64,000 bases of DNA from Pectobacterium aquaticum (GCF_003382565.3 NZ_CP086253.1:4278001-4342000); one strand, 5' to 3'; shown: positions 52,920 through 63,431, counted from the stretch's first letter. Numbers and translations: made by a program. The notes: a model not told the origin generated them from the letters alone.

Positions 52920-54962
52920 ATGACGAATCCATTACTGACCTCATTTACCCTGCCCCCGTTCTCCAGTATCAAAACGGAAGATATTGTCCCTGCGGTGAAA
53001 TCCGCGCTGGATGAATGCCGCGAGACGGTAGAGCGTGTGGTGGCGCAAGCGGGGCCGTTTACATGGGATAATCTGTGCCAACCGCTGGCTGACAGCGACG
53101 ATCGTCTTGGCCGCATCTTCTCACCCATCAGCCACCTGAACGCGGTGAAGAACAGCCCGGAGCTGCGTGCGGTTTATGAAGAATGTCTGCCGCTGCTGTC
53201 CGAGCACAGCACCTGGGTCGGCCAACATGCCGGGCTGTATCAGGCTTATCGCAGCCTGCGTGACGGCGAACAGTACACCGCGCTGAGCGTGGCGCAGAAG
53301 AAATCCGTTGATAACGCGCTGCGCGATTTTGAGCTGTCCGGTATCGGTCTGTCGCCGGAAAAACAGAAACGCTACGGTGAAATCTCTGCTCGTCTGTCCG
53401 AACTCGGTTCGCAATATAGCAACAACGTGCTGGATGCCACCATGGGCTGGAGCAAGCTGATTACCGACGTCACCGAGCTGGATGGCATGCCGGAAAGCGC
53501 ACTGGCAGCGGCCAAAGCGCAGGCAGAAGCAAAAGAGCAGGACGGCTGGCTGCTGACACTGGATATCCCAAGCTATCTGCCGGTGATGACTTACTGTACC
53601 AATCAAGCGCTGCGCGAAGAGATGTACCGCGCCTACGGCACGCGCGCATCCGATCAGGGGCCAAACGCGGGCAAGTGGGACAACAGCGACGTGATGGCGG
53701 AAAAGCTGGCACTGCGTCACGAGCTGGCACAGCTGCTGGGCTTCGATAGCTATGCGCACAAGTCGCTGGCGACCAAAATGGCGGAAAACCCGCAGCAGGT
53801 ACTCGATTTCCTGACCGATCTGGCGAAACGCGCCCGTCCACAGGCTGAAGAAGAACTCGCGCAGTTGCGTGCCTTCGCCAAAGAACACTACGGCGTAGAT
53901 GAATTGCAGGCCTGGGATATCACCTACTACAGCGAACAGCAGAAGCAGCATCGGTATTCCATCAGCGATGAGCAGCTTCGTCCGTACTTCCCGGAAGAAC
54001 GCGCGGTGAACGGCCTGTTCGAGGTGGTTAAACGCATCTATGGCATCACAGCCAAAGAGCGTAAAGACGTCGATGTCTGGCACCCGGACGTTCGCTTCTT
54101 CGATCTGTTCGATGAAAGCGGTGAACTGCGCGGCAGCTTCTACCTCGATTTATACGCTCGTGAACACAAACGCGGCGGAGCCTGGATGGACGACTGCGCG
54201 GGTAAACTGCGTAAAGGCAACGGCGAACTGCAAAAACCGGTCGCTTATCTGGTCTGTAACTTCAACCGTCCGGTCAACGGCAAACCCGCGCTGTTCACCC
54301 ACGACGAAGTCACCACGCTGTTCCACGAATTCGGTCACGGCCTGCACCACATGCTGACCCAGATCGATACCGCCGGTGTCGCGGGCATCAATGGCGTACC
54401 GTGGGATGCGGTCGAACTGCCGAGCCAGTTCATGGAAAACTGGTGCTGGGAACCTGAAGCGCTGGCCTTTATCTCCGGCCACCACGAAACCGGTGAACCG
54501 CTGCCACAGGAACTGCTGGAGAAGATGCTGGCGGCGAAGAACTATCAGGCTGCGCTGTTCATTCTGCGCCAGTTGGAATTCGGCCTGTTCGATTTCCGCC
54601 TGCATGCCGAGTTTGATCCTGCGAAAGGCGCGCAGATTCTGCCGACGCTGGCTGAAATCAAAGCGCAGGTGGCCGTGGTGCCAAGCCCAAGCTGGGGCCG
54701 CTTCCCACATGCATTCAGCCACATCTTCGCAGGCGGTTATGCCGCAGGCTACTACAGCTATCTGTGGGCAGACGTGCTGGCAGCGGATGCTTACTCCCGC
54801 TTCGAGCAAGAAGGTATCTTCAACCGTGAAACCGGTCAGTCATTCCTGGATAACATCCTGACCCGCGGCGGTTCCGAAGAGCCGATGGAGCTGTTCAAAC
54901 GCTTCCGTGGCCGTGAACCGCAGTTGGATGCCATGCTTGCGCATTACGGCATCAAAGGATGA
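52920..54962 (+). CDS. prlC: Oligopeptidase A
   Basis: A cytosolic M3-family zinc metallopeptidase that degrades short peptides, including cleaved signal peptides. The 680 residues equal E. coli PrlC/OpdA. The zinc-binding HExxH is HEFGH in TLFHEFGHGLHHML at about residue 470, with the third ligand glutamate shortly after in the MENWCWEPEAL block. The ATG at 52920 (MTNPLLTSF) fits the family; 23 extra codons upstream are open but unsupported. It overlaps rsmJ by 4 bp, as in E. coli. Confidence 0.97.
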   Translation: MTNPLLTSFTLPPFSSIKTEDIVPAVKSALDECRETVERVVAQAGPFTWDNLCQPLADSDDRLGRIFSPISHLNAVKNSPELRAVYEECLPLLSEHSTWVGQHAGLYQAYRSLRDGEQYTALSVAQKKSVDNALRDFELSGIGLSPEKQKRYGEISARLSELGSQYSNNVLDATMGWSKLITDVTELDGMPESALAAAKAQAEAKEQDGWLLTLDIPSYLPVMTYCTNQALREEMYRAYGTRASDQGPNAGKWDNSDVMAEKLALRHELAQLLGFDSYAHKSLATKMAENPQQVLDFLTDLAKRARPQAEEELAQLRAFAKEHYGVDELQAWDITYYSEQQKQHRYSISDEQLRPYFPEERAVNGLFEVVKRIYGITAKERKDVDVWHPDVRFFDLFDESGELRGSFYLDLYAREHKRGGAWMDDCAGKLRKGNGELQKPVAYLVCNFNRPVNGKPALFTHDEVTTLFHEFGHGLHHMLTQIDTAGVAGINGVPWDAVELPSQFMENWCWEPEALAFISGHHETGEPLPQELLEKMLAAKNYQAALFILRQLEFGLFDFRLHAEFDPAKGAQILPTLAEIKAQVAVVPSPSWGRFPHAFSHIFAGGYAAGYYSYLWADVLAADAYSRFEQEGIFNRETGQSFLDNILTRGGSEEPMELFKRFRGREPQLDAMLAHYGIKG

Positions 54963-55705
54963 GCATCTGCTTAATTGCAGAAGAAGGCGCCGATAGTGGC
55001 GCCTTATCTTCTCTGGCCGCACGCTGGGGGCTGGTTTCCGATCCCGATGCGGTCATGGCACTGGTGCTGACAGCAGAACGTCTGGAACTGCGCAAGCAGG
55101 ATGAACCGAAGCTCGGCGCTATCTTCGTCGATTTCGTTGCCGGGACGATGGCACATCGCCGTCGCTTTGGCGGCGGGCGCGGCGAGGCTGTCGCTAAAGC
55201 CGTCGGTATCAAAAAAGATTACCTGCCGGATGTCGTGGATGCGACGGCCGGACTGGGACGCGATGCCTTTGTGCTGGCAGCATTAGGCTGCCACGTACGC
55301 ATGGTGGAGCGCAATCCGGTGGTTGCAGCCCTGCTGGACGACGGATTGCAACGTGGTTATCAGGACGCAGAGATTGGCCCGTGGCTACGGGAGCGGCTCA
55401 CCCTGCTGCACGCGTCGAGTATGACCGCGCTGCGCGATATCACACCGCCACCGGATGTGGTTTATCTCGACCCGATGTTTCCACACAAACAAAAGAGCGC
55501 GCTGGTGAAGAAAGAGATGCGGGTATTTCAGTCGCTGGTGGGTGCGGATGACGACGCCGATGCGCTGCTGGCACCCGCACGCGCGCTGGCGAAAAAACGC
55601 GTCGTGGTGAAGCGACCAGACTATGCGCCGCCGCTGGCCGGCGTGCCAGCACAGTCCATGCTGGAAACCAAAAGCCACCGCTTCGACTTCTATCTTCCTG
55701 CCTGA
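54959..55705 (+). CDS. rsmJ: 16S rRNA (guanine-N2)-methyltransferase RsmJ
   Basis: Methylates G1516 in 16S rRNA. The 248 residues match E. coli RsmJ (250). The SAM-binding motif is VVDATAGLGRDAFVLAALG, and the catalytic block is YLDPMFPHKQKSA (DPMFP replaces the usual DPPY, as in the family). The start overlaps the prlC stop, giving a two-gene operon. Confidence 0.96.
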   Translation: MSICLIAEEGADSGALSSLAARWGLVSDPDAVMALVLTAERLELRKQDEPKLGAIFVDFVAGTMAHRRRFGGGRGEAVAKAVGIKKDYLPDVVDATAGLGRDAFVLAALGCHVRMVERNPVVAALLDDGLQRGYQDAEIGPWLRERLTLLHASSMTALRDITPPPDVVYLDPMFPHKQKSALVKKEMRVFQSLVGADDDADALLAPARALAKKRVVVKRPDYAPPLAGVPAQSMLETKSHRFDFYLPA

Positions 55706-55857
55706 AAAATCTCATCGCCGCGACGCTAAGCGTATCGGCGACTAGAAACTTAGCCTGCTTCGCATTTCCTACGCTGCTTTTGCAAAGTCTGTGGCACTAA
55801 TGAGAAGCAGCTCGCATAATTTCGCGCTATCACCTTTTATGACACTAAGATGACATA

Positions 55858-57753
55858 ATGAAAAAAACGCTTCTGTCACTTCTGCTTTGTTTGAGTACTT
55901 CTGCTATGGCCGCTCAAGAACCCGTCAATATTACGATTCTGGGGACATCAGACCTGCATGGCACCTTTGTTCCCTGGGATTACGCCACCGACACCGCCAA
56001 CATGGCTGGCAGCCTGAGTCAGATCGCCACACAGGTGCATAAAGTCCGTGCGCAGCAGCCGAATGTGATTCTGGTTGATGCGGGCGACACCATTCAGGGC
56101 AACGTTGTCGAAACCTTCAAAAATGACAAAACCAGCCCGATGATTCTTGGTTTTAACGCCATGAATTATGACGTCTGGGTCATGGGTAACCACGAGTTCG
56201 ATTTCGGCCTGAACGTACTTTCCACCTCGCTTGACCAATTCAAAGGCACCGCGCTGGCGGGCAACATTTTTTGGGAAAGCGGTAAACCTTACTTACCTGC
56301 CTATAAAATTGTCGAACGGCAGGGCGTGAAGATTGGCATCATCGGTATGGATACGCCGATGACCGCTGAGTTCGCCAAGGGCACCGACCGCGTGAAAGGA
56401 CTGAACTTTACCGATCCCGTCGGGGCAGTAAAAACCGTTATCCAGCAAATCCACGGCAAAGTGGATGCCATCGTGCTGGTCGCCCATATGGGAATCGATA
56501 ACGAGAATCAGCGACCGGGTACTGGCGTCGGCGATATTGCCCGTGCAAACCCTGAATTAGCCGCCATCGTCGCGGGTCATATGCACGTAAAAGTGGATAA
56601 AGAAGTGATTAATGGCGTGATCGTCACCGAACCGGACAGATATGGCCGCGCACTGTCGCGCATCGATTTGCAGTTTGAACAGCAGAACGGCAAGTACGTG
56701 CTGATCAACAAAGACAGCTATACCTATTCGATTAAGGACGTGGATTCTGACCGCAAGATGGAAGACATCTACGAGCCTTATCACAATACCCTGCGCGCCA
56801 ACGCCAACCGTCCGATCGCGCAGCTCCTCGGGCACGATCTGGTGCCGCAAGATGCCGTGAAAGGTATTCCTCAGGTACACATACAGGATACCGGCATCAG
56901 CGCCCTATTCCAGGAAGCCAGCCGTCATTACGCCCCTAAAGCGCAGGTCATCGCGCTGCAAATTGATAACGATAAGCCCAAGCTGAATGTCGGTACCATC
57001 GCCGCGAAGGACATTGCCTTTAACTATCAATATGCTGGCGGCGAGATCACGGTTTATCAGCTCACCGGAAAAGAACTGAAGAAATACATGGAATGGTCCG
57101 CGGGTTACTTCAACCCGTTGCAGGACGGCGATGTGACTTACAGCTTTAATCCGCAGCGTCGTGCGTCCAAATATTCCACCAATGATTTTTTCGACGGCGT
57201 GACCTACACCATCGATCTGACGAAACCCGCTGGGCAGCGCATCACTGACCTGAAACTGAATAACGGGATGCGGGTTACCGACAAGATGCCGATTCGTCTG
57301 GGTATGAACAGCTACCGCATGGGCCACCTGACGCAGAAAGGCGGCGTACTGGAAGGCATGCAGTTCCCGGTGCTGTCGGATACCAAAGCGAAATATGGCG
57401 AAGAGGCAGGCACAATTCGTAACCTGACCATCCGTTATCTGACCGAGGTGAAAAAAGGCCAGTACGAAGGTACGGTGCCACAGCGCTGGAAACTGGCGGG
57501 ATTGCAGGGCTATGAGCGCGAACGCCACATCGTCGAATCGCTGCTCAACAGCGGAAAAATCAGCGTGCCGACGTCAGACGATGGCCGCTACAGCAACGTA
57601 CAATCCATCAACGTGAAATCGTTACTGCTGCCGGATGCCACGCAGCGGGAGAAACGCGTAGCGGAACTGACGCAACAGCGCGACAGCGCCACCAACGCGT
57701 TAACCAAACAGCGGCTGAACGATCAGCTAACGATTATCGCGGCGATTAACTAA
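55858..57753 (+). CDS. Periplasmic 5'-nucleotidase / 2',3'-cyclic phosphodiesterase family protein
   Basis: A 631-residue exported phosphoesterase. The signal peptide (1-19, ending AMA) is followed by a metallophosphatase domain (about 24-285) with all five motifs: DLHGTF, DAGDTIQGN, GNHEFDFG, VAHMG and GHMH. The 5'-nucleotidase C-terminal domain (about 330-520) contributes substrate binding (YQYAGGEITVYQLTG, GVTYTIDLTKPAGQR). It resembles CpdB and UshA but is a distinct paralog, so the precise substrate is uncertain. It would salvage phosphate and nucleosides from periplasmic nucleotides. Monocistronic. Confidence 0.88.
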   Translation: MKKTLLSLLLCLSTSAMAAQEPVNITILGTSDLHGTFVPWDYATDTANMAGSLSQIATQVHKVRAQQPNVILVDAGDTIQGNVVETFKNDKTSPMILGFNAMNYDVWVMGNHEFDFGLNVLSTSLDQFKGTALAGNIFWESGKPYLPAYKIVERQGVKIGIIGMDTPMTAEFAKGTDRVKGLNFTDPVGAVKTVIQQIHGKVDAIVLVAHMGIDNENQRPGTGVGDIARANPELAAIVAGHMHVKVDKEVINGVIVTEPDRYGRALSRIDLQFEQQNGKYVLINKDSYTYSIKDVDSDRKMEDIYEPYHNTLRANANRPIAQLLGHDLVPQDAVKGIPQVHIQDTGISALFQEASRHYAPKAQVIALQIDNDKPKLNVGTIAAKDIAFNYQYAGGEITVYQLTGKELKKYMEWSAGYFNPLQDGDVTYSFNPQRRASKYSTNDFFDGVTYTIDLTKPAGQRITDLKLNNGMRVTDKMPIRLGMNSYRMGHLTQKGGVLEGMQFPVLSDTKAKYGEEAGTIRNLTIRYLTEVKKGQYEGTVPQRWKLAGLQGYERERHIVESLLNSGKISVPTSDDGRYSNVQSINVKSLLLPDATQREKRVAELTQQRDSATNALTKQRLNDQLTIIAAIN

Positions 57754-57945
57754 TCGATACCTTGCGGGAATCTGGGCAGTAGACAAAGTACAACGGTGAT
57801 AACGGATAGATCGTAAAGACGCTGCGAGTTCGTCCATGTAAGCTCGGCTGGCGCAAACGCTTTACTCTTCTATTCCGTTACTCCCGTTTCCATCCGGTAA
57901 ATTGGTTTGTCAGCGGTCTAGCCCCGTATTTTGAAAACGTAATAA

Positions 57946-59637
57946 TTATGGCGTTTCTGTCACGGTTCCCTGATGCATTTGCTGTCTGATAGGATGATCA
58001 TTGCTATCCACACCTTGCAGCGTACCGCTTAGCGTCGGCTTCAGCGGCGTATCAGCGGCAAGTCGCCCATTCAACTGCAATTGCAGATTCGTGTTGCCTG
58101 TCGGTGCAGTTGCCGGCTCTGGCCATCCCCAACGCGTCAGAACATCCAGTGGTACGGCGCGTCCTGTCAGTGACAGGGAGAAATGGCGTGCTGGTTGCTG
58201 GTTGATCGTTGCCTTTGCATCCAGCATGCCATTTTGCGTAAATGCGCTGAGTTCGTTAATGACGATCTGGTTATCGTCGGCTACCAGTGCCATTGAAGGA
58301 CGGCGCACATCGACTTTATTAAACGTTGCGTCGCTGGCATTAAGATTCAACGATCCTGCCCACATTCCCCACTGGTAGTTGTGAGCCAACAGCAAATCGC
58401 TGCCGTAGCCATCCAATGCGGTTAGCTGGAAGGGGAAGTCTGGGTTGATATCGATCAGCAGATTGCGGTTCGCCGTAAATTTTCGCACATTCACTTCTGC
58501 CAGCCATGATGGCAGGGTCGCTTGCCAGCGCTGACGCCAATCGCTGGGGAGCGTGTACTCCATCCCTGCCACAACAAATTCATTCAGTTGTAAACGGTGG
58601 TTACTACGCTGCCAACTACCGTTGGTTCGCAGCAAGCCGCCTTCCCAGCGCGTAGAAAACTGCTTGATGTTAACGCCCGCTGGTGACAAATCCAGATTCA
58701 CGATAGGGTCGATAAGGTGCATGTTGCCGTTCACAATGTCAGTCGCATTGAACGACAGCGTTCCCCCTTCGCTCTGCCAGTCATTCTGCTTAAACGTGAC
58801 ATTTTGTAGGGCAACATCAAGGTCAATAAACGCCCAACCCGGCCCTTCGATACGGGCATCAATCAGATCAAAGCGGTCAACCGTAACAGAAGGCAGTTCG
58901 GTAACGGGTTGCCAGAAGGCCTCCGGCGTTCTCTGCGTTTGCAAACGGACATTGCTGAGCCGCAGGCTACCGATTTGCCAGCTGCCATCTTCTGCGCGGC
59001 TGGCGCTGCCTGTTAGTTGCCCTTGAGCGACATCCGCGCCGAAATTGCTCAGAATCAGCTGGTTGTGGTTGATTTCGCCCTGAACCAATACCTGACTGGC
59101 GGGAATGTCGTTGAGTTCGAGTGAGCGGGCGCTGAGCTGGAACTGTCCCTGTTTACCCAGCAGATAGCCAGCCTCGGGCTGCCACGGCATTATTCCACCG
59201 TTAATCTGTTGACCATTCAGATGCCAATTGCCGTCCTTTGCCTGCAGCGCCATGGTACGCAGCTGTAGCACATCGGCCTCGATAGGGAGTGTCGCCGCCT
59301 GAGAGGAAAGATTGAGCGTTCCGCCTTCCAGTTCAAGACTGGCGAAATGGTGCGGCTCGGTAATTTGACGGGCGCTAAATCCAACTGAAATCTGCTTTGC
59401 AGTGAGTGTCGGCGGTTGATTTTTCTGACCAAAACTGACATCGGTGAGTTGGATATGATCGGCTGTTGACCAGTCATGATTAATTTTGCCCAGTGACAAC
59501 TGGTAGTCAGTATTCTGGTTTACCCAATTACTTATCCAGCCTGCCGCCCAACTGGTTTGCAGTAATACATATACGACCACCAGTGCTAAAAAGGCCAGCA
59601 GCAGCAGGGTCAGCAATAATTTCCCGATAAATTTCAT
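57946..59637 (-). CDS. yicH: AsmA-family protein YicH
   Basis: A 563-residue protein anchored by one N-terminal helix (about 5-26) with a large periplasmic beta-rich body, in the AsmA/TamB-like group linked to lipid transport or outer-membrane homeostasis. Similarity to E. coli YicH (569) is strong along the length (RNLLIDINPDFPFQLTALDG, VDVRRPSMALVADD, IDARIEGPGWAFIDLD). Start 59637 (MKFIGKLLL) matches; an upstream in-frame ATG (59655) lacks a ribosome site. It follows xanP on the same strand, as in E. coli, separated by a terminator. Confidence 0.93.
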   Translation of the reverse strand: MKFIGKLLLTLLLLAFLALVVVYVLLQTSWAAGWISNWVNQNTDYQLSLGKINHDWSTADHIQLTDVSFGQKNQPPTLTAKQISVGFSARQITEPHHFASLELEGGTLNLSSQAATLPIEADVLQLRTMALQAKDGNWHLNGQQINGGIMPWQPEAGYLLGKQGQFQLSARSLELNDIPASQVLVQGEINHNQLILSNFGADVAQGQLTGSASRAEDGSWQIGSLRLSNVRLQTQRTPEAFWQPVTELPSVTVDRFDLIDARIEGPGWAFIDLDVALQNVTFKQNDWQSEGGTLSFNATDIVNGNMHLIDPIVNLDLSPAGVNIKQFSTRWEGGLLRTNGSWQRSNHRLQLNEFVVAGMEYTLPSDWRQRWQATLPSWLAEVNVRKFTANRNLLIDINPDFPFQLTALDGYGSDLLLAHNYQWGMWAGSLNLNASDATFNKVDVRRPSMALVADDNQIVINELSAFTQNGMLDAKATINQQPARHFSLSLTGRAVPLDVLTRWGWPEPATAPTGNTNLQLQLNGRLAADTPLKPTLSGTLQGVDSNDHPIRQQMHQGTVTETP

Positions 59638-59725
59638 CGTGTCAGTCCATGCCAATCGTCAGGGAGAACTGTTCTTATGCCGCAATTTCCCTGAAGGCTC
59701 AATAGGTAATGCTGTTACAGACAGT

Positions 59726-59761
59726 AAAAAGCGAGCAGTGTTGCATCACCGCTCGCTTTTT
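59726..59761 (-). terminator. Terminator downstream of xanP
   Basis: AAAAAGCGAGC (59726-59736) pairs with GCTCGCTTTTT (59751-59761), with an inner GTG/CAC pair. The A/T-rich stem ends give it a strong intrinsic terminator shape between xanP and yicH. Confidence 0.85.
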
Positions 59762-59795
59762 ACATGAACTGAACTGAAATTATTGCGGGCTGACG

Positions 59796-61184
59796 CTATT
59801 TTTCTTCGTGTGGAAAGATGATATTCAGCACGATTGCCGTAATCCCACCAGCGGCGATACCAGAAGACAGTAATGTTTTAATCCAATCTGGTGCGAACTG
59901 CAGAATCAGCGGCTGCTGCGATACGCCAAGACCAACAGCCAGTGACAGCGCAATAATCATGATCGCACGACGATTCAGTGGCTCACGGGACACAATGCGC
60001 ACACCGGAGGCTGCGATCGTACCGAACATCACGATAGTGGCACCGCCCAGAACTGGCTCTGGAATATGCTGCACAAATCCGCTAACGGCAGGGAACAGCC
60101 CCAGTGCGATCAGCATCAGCGAAACCACAAAACCCACATAGCGGCTGGCAACCCCGGTAAGCTGGATGACGCCATTATTCTGGCCGAAGCAAGAGTTTGG
60201 GAAGGTGTTGAATACGGCAGAAAGGCAAGAGTTCAGGCCATTTGCCAGCACGCCGCCTTTTAAGCGTTTCATATACAGCGGGCCTCTGACCGGCTGCTCC
60301 GAAACGTCGGAGGTCGCGGTGATGTCACCGATGGTTTCTAACGATGTCACCATGAAGACCAGCATCAGCGGAATCAACAGGTTCCAATCAAAGCCTAAAC
60401 CATAATACAGCGGCGTGGGCACCATAATAACTGTGTCGTTTTGAGCAGGCGCATTTTCCGGCAGCATTCCCATCAACCAGGCACCCAGATAACCCACCGC
60501 CATGGCAATCACCAGCGAGGCGACGCGCAGGTAAGGGTTACGCTGGCGGTTAAGCAGAATAATAACCAGCAACACCGCTCCCGCTAATAGTAAGTTCTTG
60601 GGCGCGCCGAAGGTGTTATTACCCATTGCGGCATAGCCGCCGCCGATGGAGGTCAGGCCGACCTGAATCAGCGACAGACCAATGATCATCACCACAATGC
60701 CGGAAACCAGCGGGGTAATGATGCGACGGGTTAAATGCAGGAAGCGTGAAAGAATGATTTCGGTGAAGGAAGCGACCATCAGCGTGCCGAACAGCGCAGC
60801 CATCATCGTGGGAACATCCGCGCCGCCGTTTTTCAGCGCCAGTCCGCCCATAATCAGCGGCGTCACGAAGTTAAAGCTGGTGCCCTGAATTGACAGTAGA
60901 CCAGAACCGACAGGGCCCCAGGTTTTAATTTGGAGAATAGAAGCCAGACCGGAAGCGAAAAGCGACATGCTGATGATGCGCTGCGTATCCTGAGCGGGTA
61001 AACCTAATGCCTGACAGATCAGTAGCGCAGGGGTAATCACCGCAACAAACATGGCAAGCAGGTGCTGACTGGCGGCGAATAGCGTTTGCGGCAGCGGCGG
61101 TCTGTCTTCAAGGCGATAGATGAGTTCACTGCGCTGAGGTGCGGCAGCGGCTTCTGTTTGGGACGTTTCCGTGGTGGTAGTCAT
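59796..61184 (-). CDS. xanP: Xanthine permease XanP
   Basis: A 462-residue proton-driven purine transporter of the NAT/NCS2 family, very close to E. coli XanP (463, formerly YicE). Twelve to fourteen membrane segments, with the conserved QGTSFNFVTP near TM3 and the family signature block around FGQNNGVIQLTGVASRYVG. It imports xanthine. A PurR-type palindrome lies upstream (61244-61257), suggesting purine repression. E. coli has gltS next to it; here no gltS lies between xanP and recG. Confidence 0.95.
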   Translation of the reverse strand: MTTTTETSQTEAAAAPQRSELIYRLEDRPPLPQTLFAASQHLLAMFVAVITPALLICQALGLPAQDTQRIISMSLFASGLASILQIKTWGPVGSGLLSIQGTSFNFVTPLIMGGLALKNGGADVPTMMAALFGTLMVASFTEIILSRFLHLTRRIITPLVSGIVVMIIGLSLIQVGLTSIGGGYAAMGNNTFGAPKNLLLAGAVLLVIILLNRQRNPYLRVASLVIAMAVGYLGAWLMGMLPENAPAQNDTVIMVPTPLYYGLGFDWNLLIPLMLVFMVTSLETIGDITATSDVSEQPVRGPLYMKRLKGGVLANGLNSCLSAVFNTFPNSCFGQNNGVIQLTGVASRYVGFVVSLMLIALGLFPAVSGFVQHIPEPVLGGATIVMFGTIAASGVRIVSREPLNRRAIMIIALSLAVGLGVSQQPLILQFAPDWIKTLLSSGIAAGGITAIVLNIIFPHEEK

Positions 61185-61243
61185 GATGTAAGTTGGCGTT
61201 CCTGAAACGACAAAGAGCGCATTTTAATGATCTCTTTGTTGAA

Positions 61244-61257
61244 AGCAAACGTTTGCT
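61244..61257. promoter_or_regulatory. PurR-type operator upstream of xanP
   Basis: AGCAAACGTTTGCT, a perfect 14-bp palindrome with the PurR core GCAAACGTTTGC, 60 bp before the xanP ATG. The outer consensus bases differ, so this is a good but not perfect PurR box. Confidence 0.7.
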
Positions 61258-61349
61258 AACTCATCTTTTCGATATGAATTTTGTCTGACAAGCAAGGCCT
61301 TATTATTTAAGAGGATACTTTTAAGAAAAATGAAGAAGCGCTGCTGCGA

Positions 61350-63431
61350 TTAGGCGTTGGTGTAGCGTGCGCGCTCGGGTAGCCAGCGTTCGATTAGCGC
61401 GATGGCATGCTCGGGATAGTGCTCATGAAGATGGCGCGCAACGCGCTGTACCTGTGGAATCAGTTCCTGATCGCGCAGGAGGTCAGCGACTTTAAACTCG
61501 GCATTGCCCGTCTGGCGCGTACCTAATAATTCACCCGGCCCGCGAATTTCCAGATCGCGCTGCGCGATAACAAAGCCATCGTTGCTGTCGCGTAGAACCT
61601 GAAGCCGCTTTTGTGCGGTCTTGCTCATCGGCGTTTTATAGAGCAGCACGCAGTGAGACGCCACCGCGCCGCGTCCGACGCGCCCGCGCAACTGGTGTAG
61701 CTGTGCCAGGCCCAGGCGCTCCGGGTTTTCAATGATCATCAGGCTGGCATTCGGTACATCCACACCCACCTCGATGACGGTGGTCGCCACCAGCAGTTGC
61801 AGTTCGCCCTGTTTGAAGGCCTGCATTACTGCCTGCTTTTCCTGTGCTTTCATGCGACCGTGGACCAATCCGACCTTGAGATTCGGCAGGGCTGCCTTCA
61901 GTTCTTCGCTGGTGGCTTCTGCGGCCTGTGCTTCCAAGAGGTCGGATTCTTCGATCAGCGTACATACCCAATAGGCCTGTCGCCCTTCCTGCTGACAGGC
62001 ATTATTCACGCGCTCGATAATGTCGCTGCGGCGTGAATCCGGTATGGCGACGGTGGTGACGGGCGTTCTGCCCGGCGGCAGTTCATCAATGACGGACGTA
62101 TCTAGATCGGCATAGGCTGTCATCGCCAGCGTACGGGGAATGGGTGTGGCGGTCATAATCAATTGATGAGGATGAAAGCCTTGTTCTTCGCCTTTTTCCC
62201 ACAGCGCAAGGCGTTGATGCACGCCAAAGCGGTGCTGTTCATCAATAATGACCAATGCCAGTCCGTTGAATTTAACCTGCTGTTGGAAAATAGCATGCGT
62301 CCCGACAACCATGGAAACCTGACCGCTGGCGATGGCATCCTGCTGCGCCTGACGTGCTTTCCCTTTTTGTTTGCCAGCCAACCAGCCCACTTCAAGCCCT
62401 AGCGGTTCAAACCACTGACGGAAATTATGGGCGTGCTGTTCGGCCAATAGCTCGGTTGGTGCCATCAGCGCGACCTGTTTGCCGTTGGCAATAGCGCGTA
62501 ATGCTGCCAGCGCGGCAACCAGCGTTTTCCCTGAACCGACATCGCCCTGTACCAGACGCATCATCGGGAAATCTTTCGCCATATCCGCTTCAATCTCCGC
62601 CACAACACGCTCTTGTGCCTGCGTGGGTTTGAACGGCAGGGCATCAAGCAGACGTTGCTTCAAGCCGTCTTGCGCCTGTAGCGGCGAGGCGTTATGCCGC
62701 TGCTCCCCTGCTCTTACGGCGAGCATACTCAGGTTATGCGCCAGCAGTTCTTCCATAATCAGCCGCTGCTGTGCCGGGTGTTTCCCGTGCTCAAGCTCGC
62801 TGAGCTGCATATCCGGCGGAGGACGATGTAACGTGCGTAGTGCGTCTGGCAGGCTAATGAGCGATCGGCTCAGGGATTCAGGCAGCAGCTCATCGATGGG
62901 GTTTGCATCGATCAACGCCAGCGCCTGATCGGTAAGTTTGCGGAGCGTGGCCTGACGAACGCCCTCTGTGGAGGGGTAAACCGGCGTGAGTGATTCCTGT
63001 AGCTCGACCTGCGTACTATCCCCCTGAACACGATATTCAGGATGGATGATCTCCGCACCGATTTTACCGCGCTTGATTTCGCCATAAGCGGTAACGCGCT
63101 GTCCCGGTGCGAGGCTGTTTTTCATCGCGGCGCTGAAATTGAAGAAGCGCATGGTCAGCATGCCGCTGCCGTCGCTGATCTGGCAGGTCAACATGCGACG
63201 GCTGCCAAAGGTGATATCGTTGCGTAGGATTTCACCTTCCACGGTGGCATACATACCAGGAAGGAGGTCACCAATAGGATAAAGATGCGTACGGTCTTCG
63301 TAGCGCAGAGGTAAATGCAGCAGGAGATCCTGCACGGTTTCCAGTCCGAGTCGCGCGAGTTTCGCTGCCTGACTTGCACCCACGCCAGTAAGTGTACTCA
63401 GCGGTTGGGTGTTCAGCAGGCGGCCTTTCAT
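61350..63431 (-). CDS. recG: ATP-dependent DNA helicase RecG
   Basis: Drives branch migration and fork reversal in DNA repair and recombination. The 693 residues equal E. coli RecG. The wedge/OB domain (about 1-160) is followed by superfamily 2 helicase motifs: Walker A GDVGSGKT, DEQH (VIIDEQHRFGVHQR), and VI QLRGRVGRG. The start 63431 (MKGRLLNTQPL) overlaps the trmH stop by 4 bp (ATGA) and matches the family; 11 extra codons upstream are inside trmH. The trmH-recG order is conserved in E. coli. Confidence 0.97.
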   Translation of the reverse strand: MKGRLLNTQPLSTLTGVGASQAAKLARLGLETVQDLLLHLPLRYEDRTHLYPIGDLLPGMYATVEGEILRNDITFGSRRMLTCQISDGSGMLTMRFFNFSAAMKNSLAPGQRVTAYGEIKRGKIGAEIIHPEYRVQGDSTQVELQESLTPVYPSTEGVRQATLRKLTDQALALIDANPIDELLPESLSRSLISLPDALRTLHRPPPDMQLSELEHGKHPAQQRLIMEELLAHNLSMLAVRAGEQRHNASPLQAQDGLKQRLLDALPFKPTQAQERVVAEIEADMAKDFPMMRLVQGDVGSGKTLVAALAALRAIANGKQVALMAPTELLAEQHAHNFRQWFEPLGLEVGWLAGKQKGKARQAQQDAIASGQVSMVVGTHAIFQQQVKFNGLALVIIDEQHRFGVHQRLALWEKGEEQGFHPHQLIMTATPIPRTLAMTAYADLDTSVIDELPPGRTPVTTVAIPDSRRSDIIERVNNACQQEGRQAYWVCTLIEESDLLEAQAAEATSEELKAALPNLKVGLVHGRMKAQEKQAVMQAFKQGELQLLVATTVIEVGVDVPNASLMIIENPERLGLAQLHQLRGRVGRGAVASHCVLLYKTPMSKTAQKRLQVLRDSNDGFVIAQRDLEIRGPGELLGTRQTGNAEFKVADLLRDQELIPQVQRVARHLHEHYPEHAIALIERWLPERARYTNA

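Noticed and set aside
53121..54083. 320-codon minus-strand frame opposite prlC
   Set aside because: Antisense shadow; prlC matches its family over the full length.
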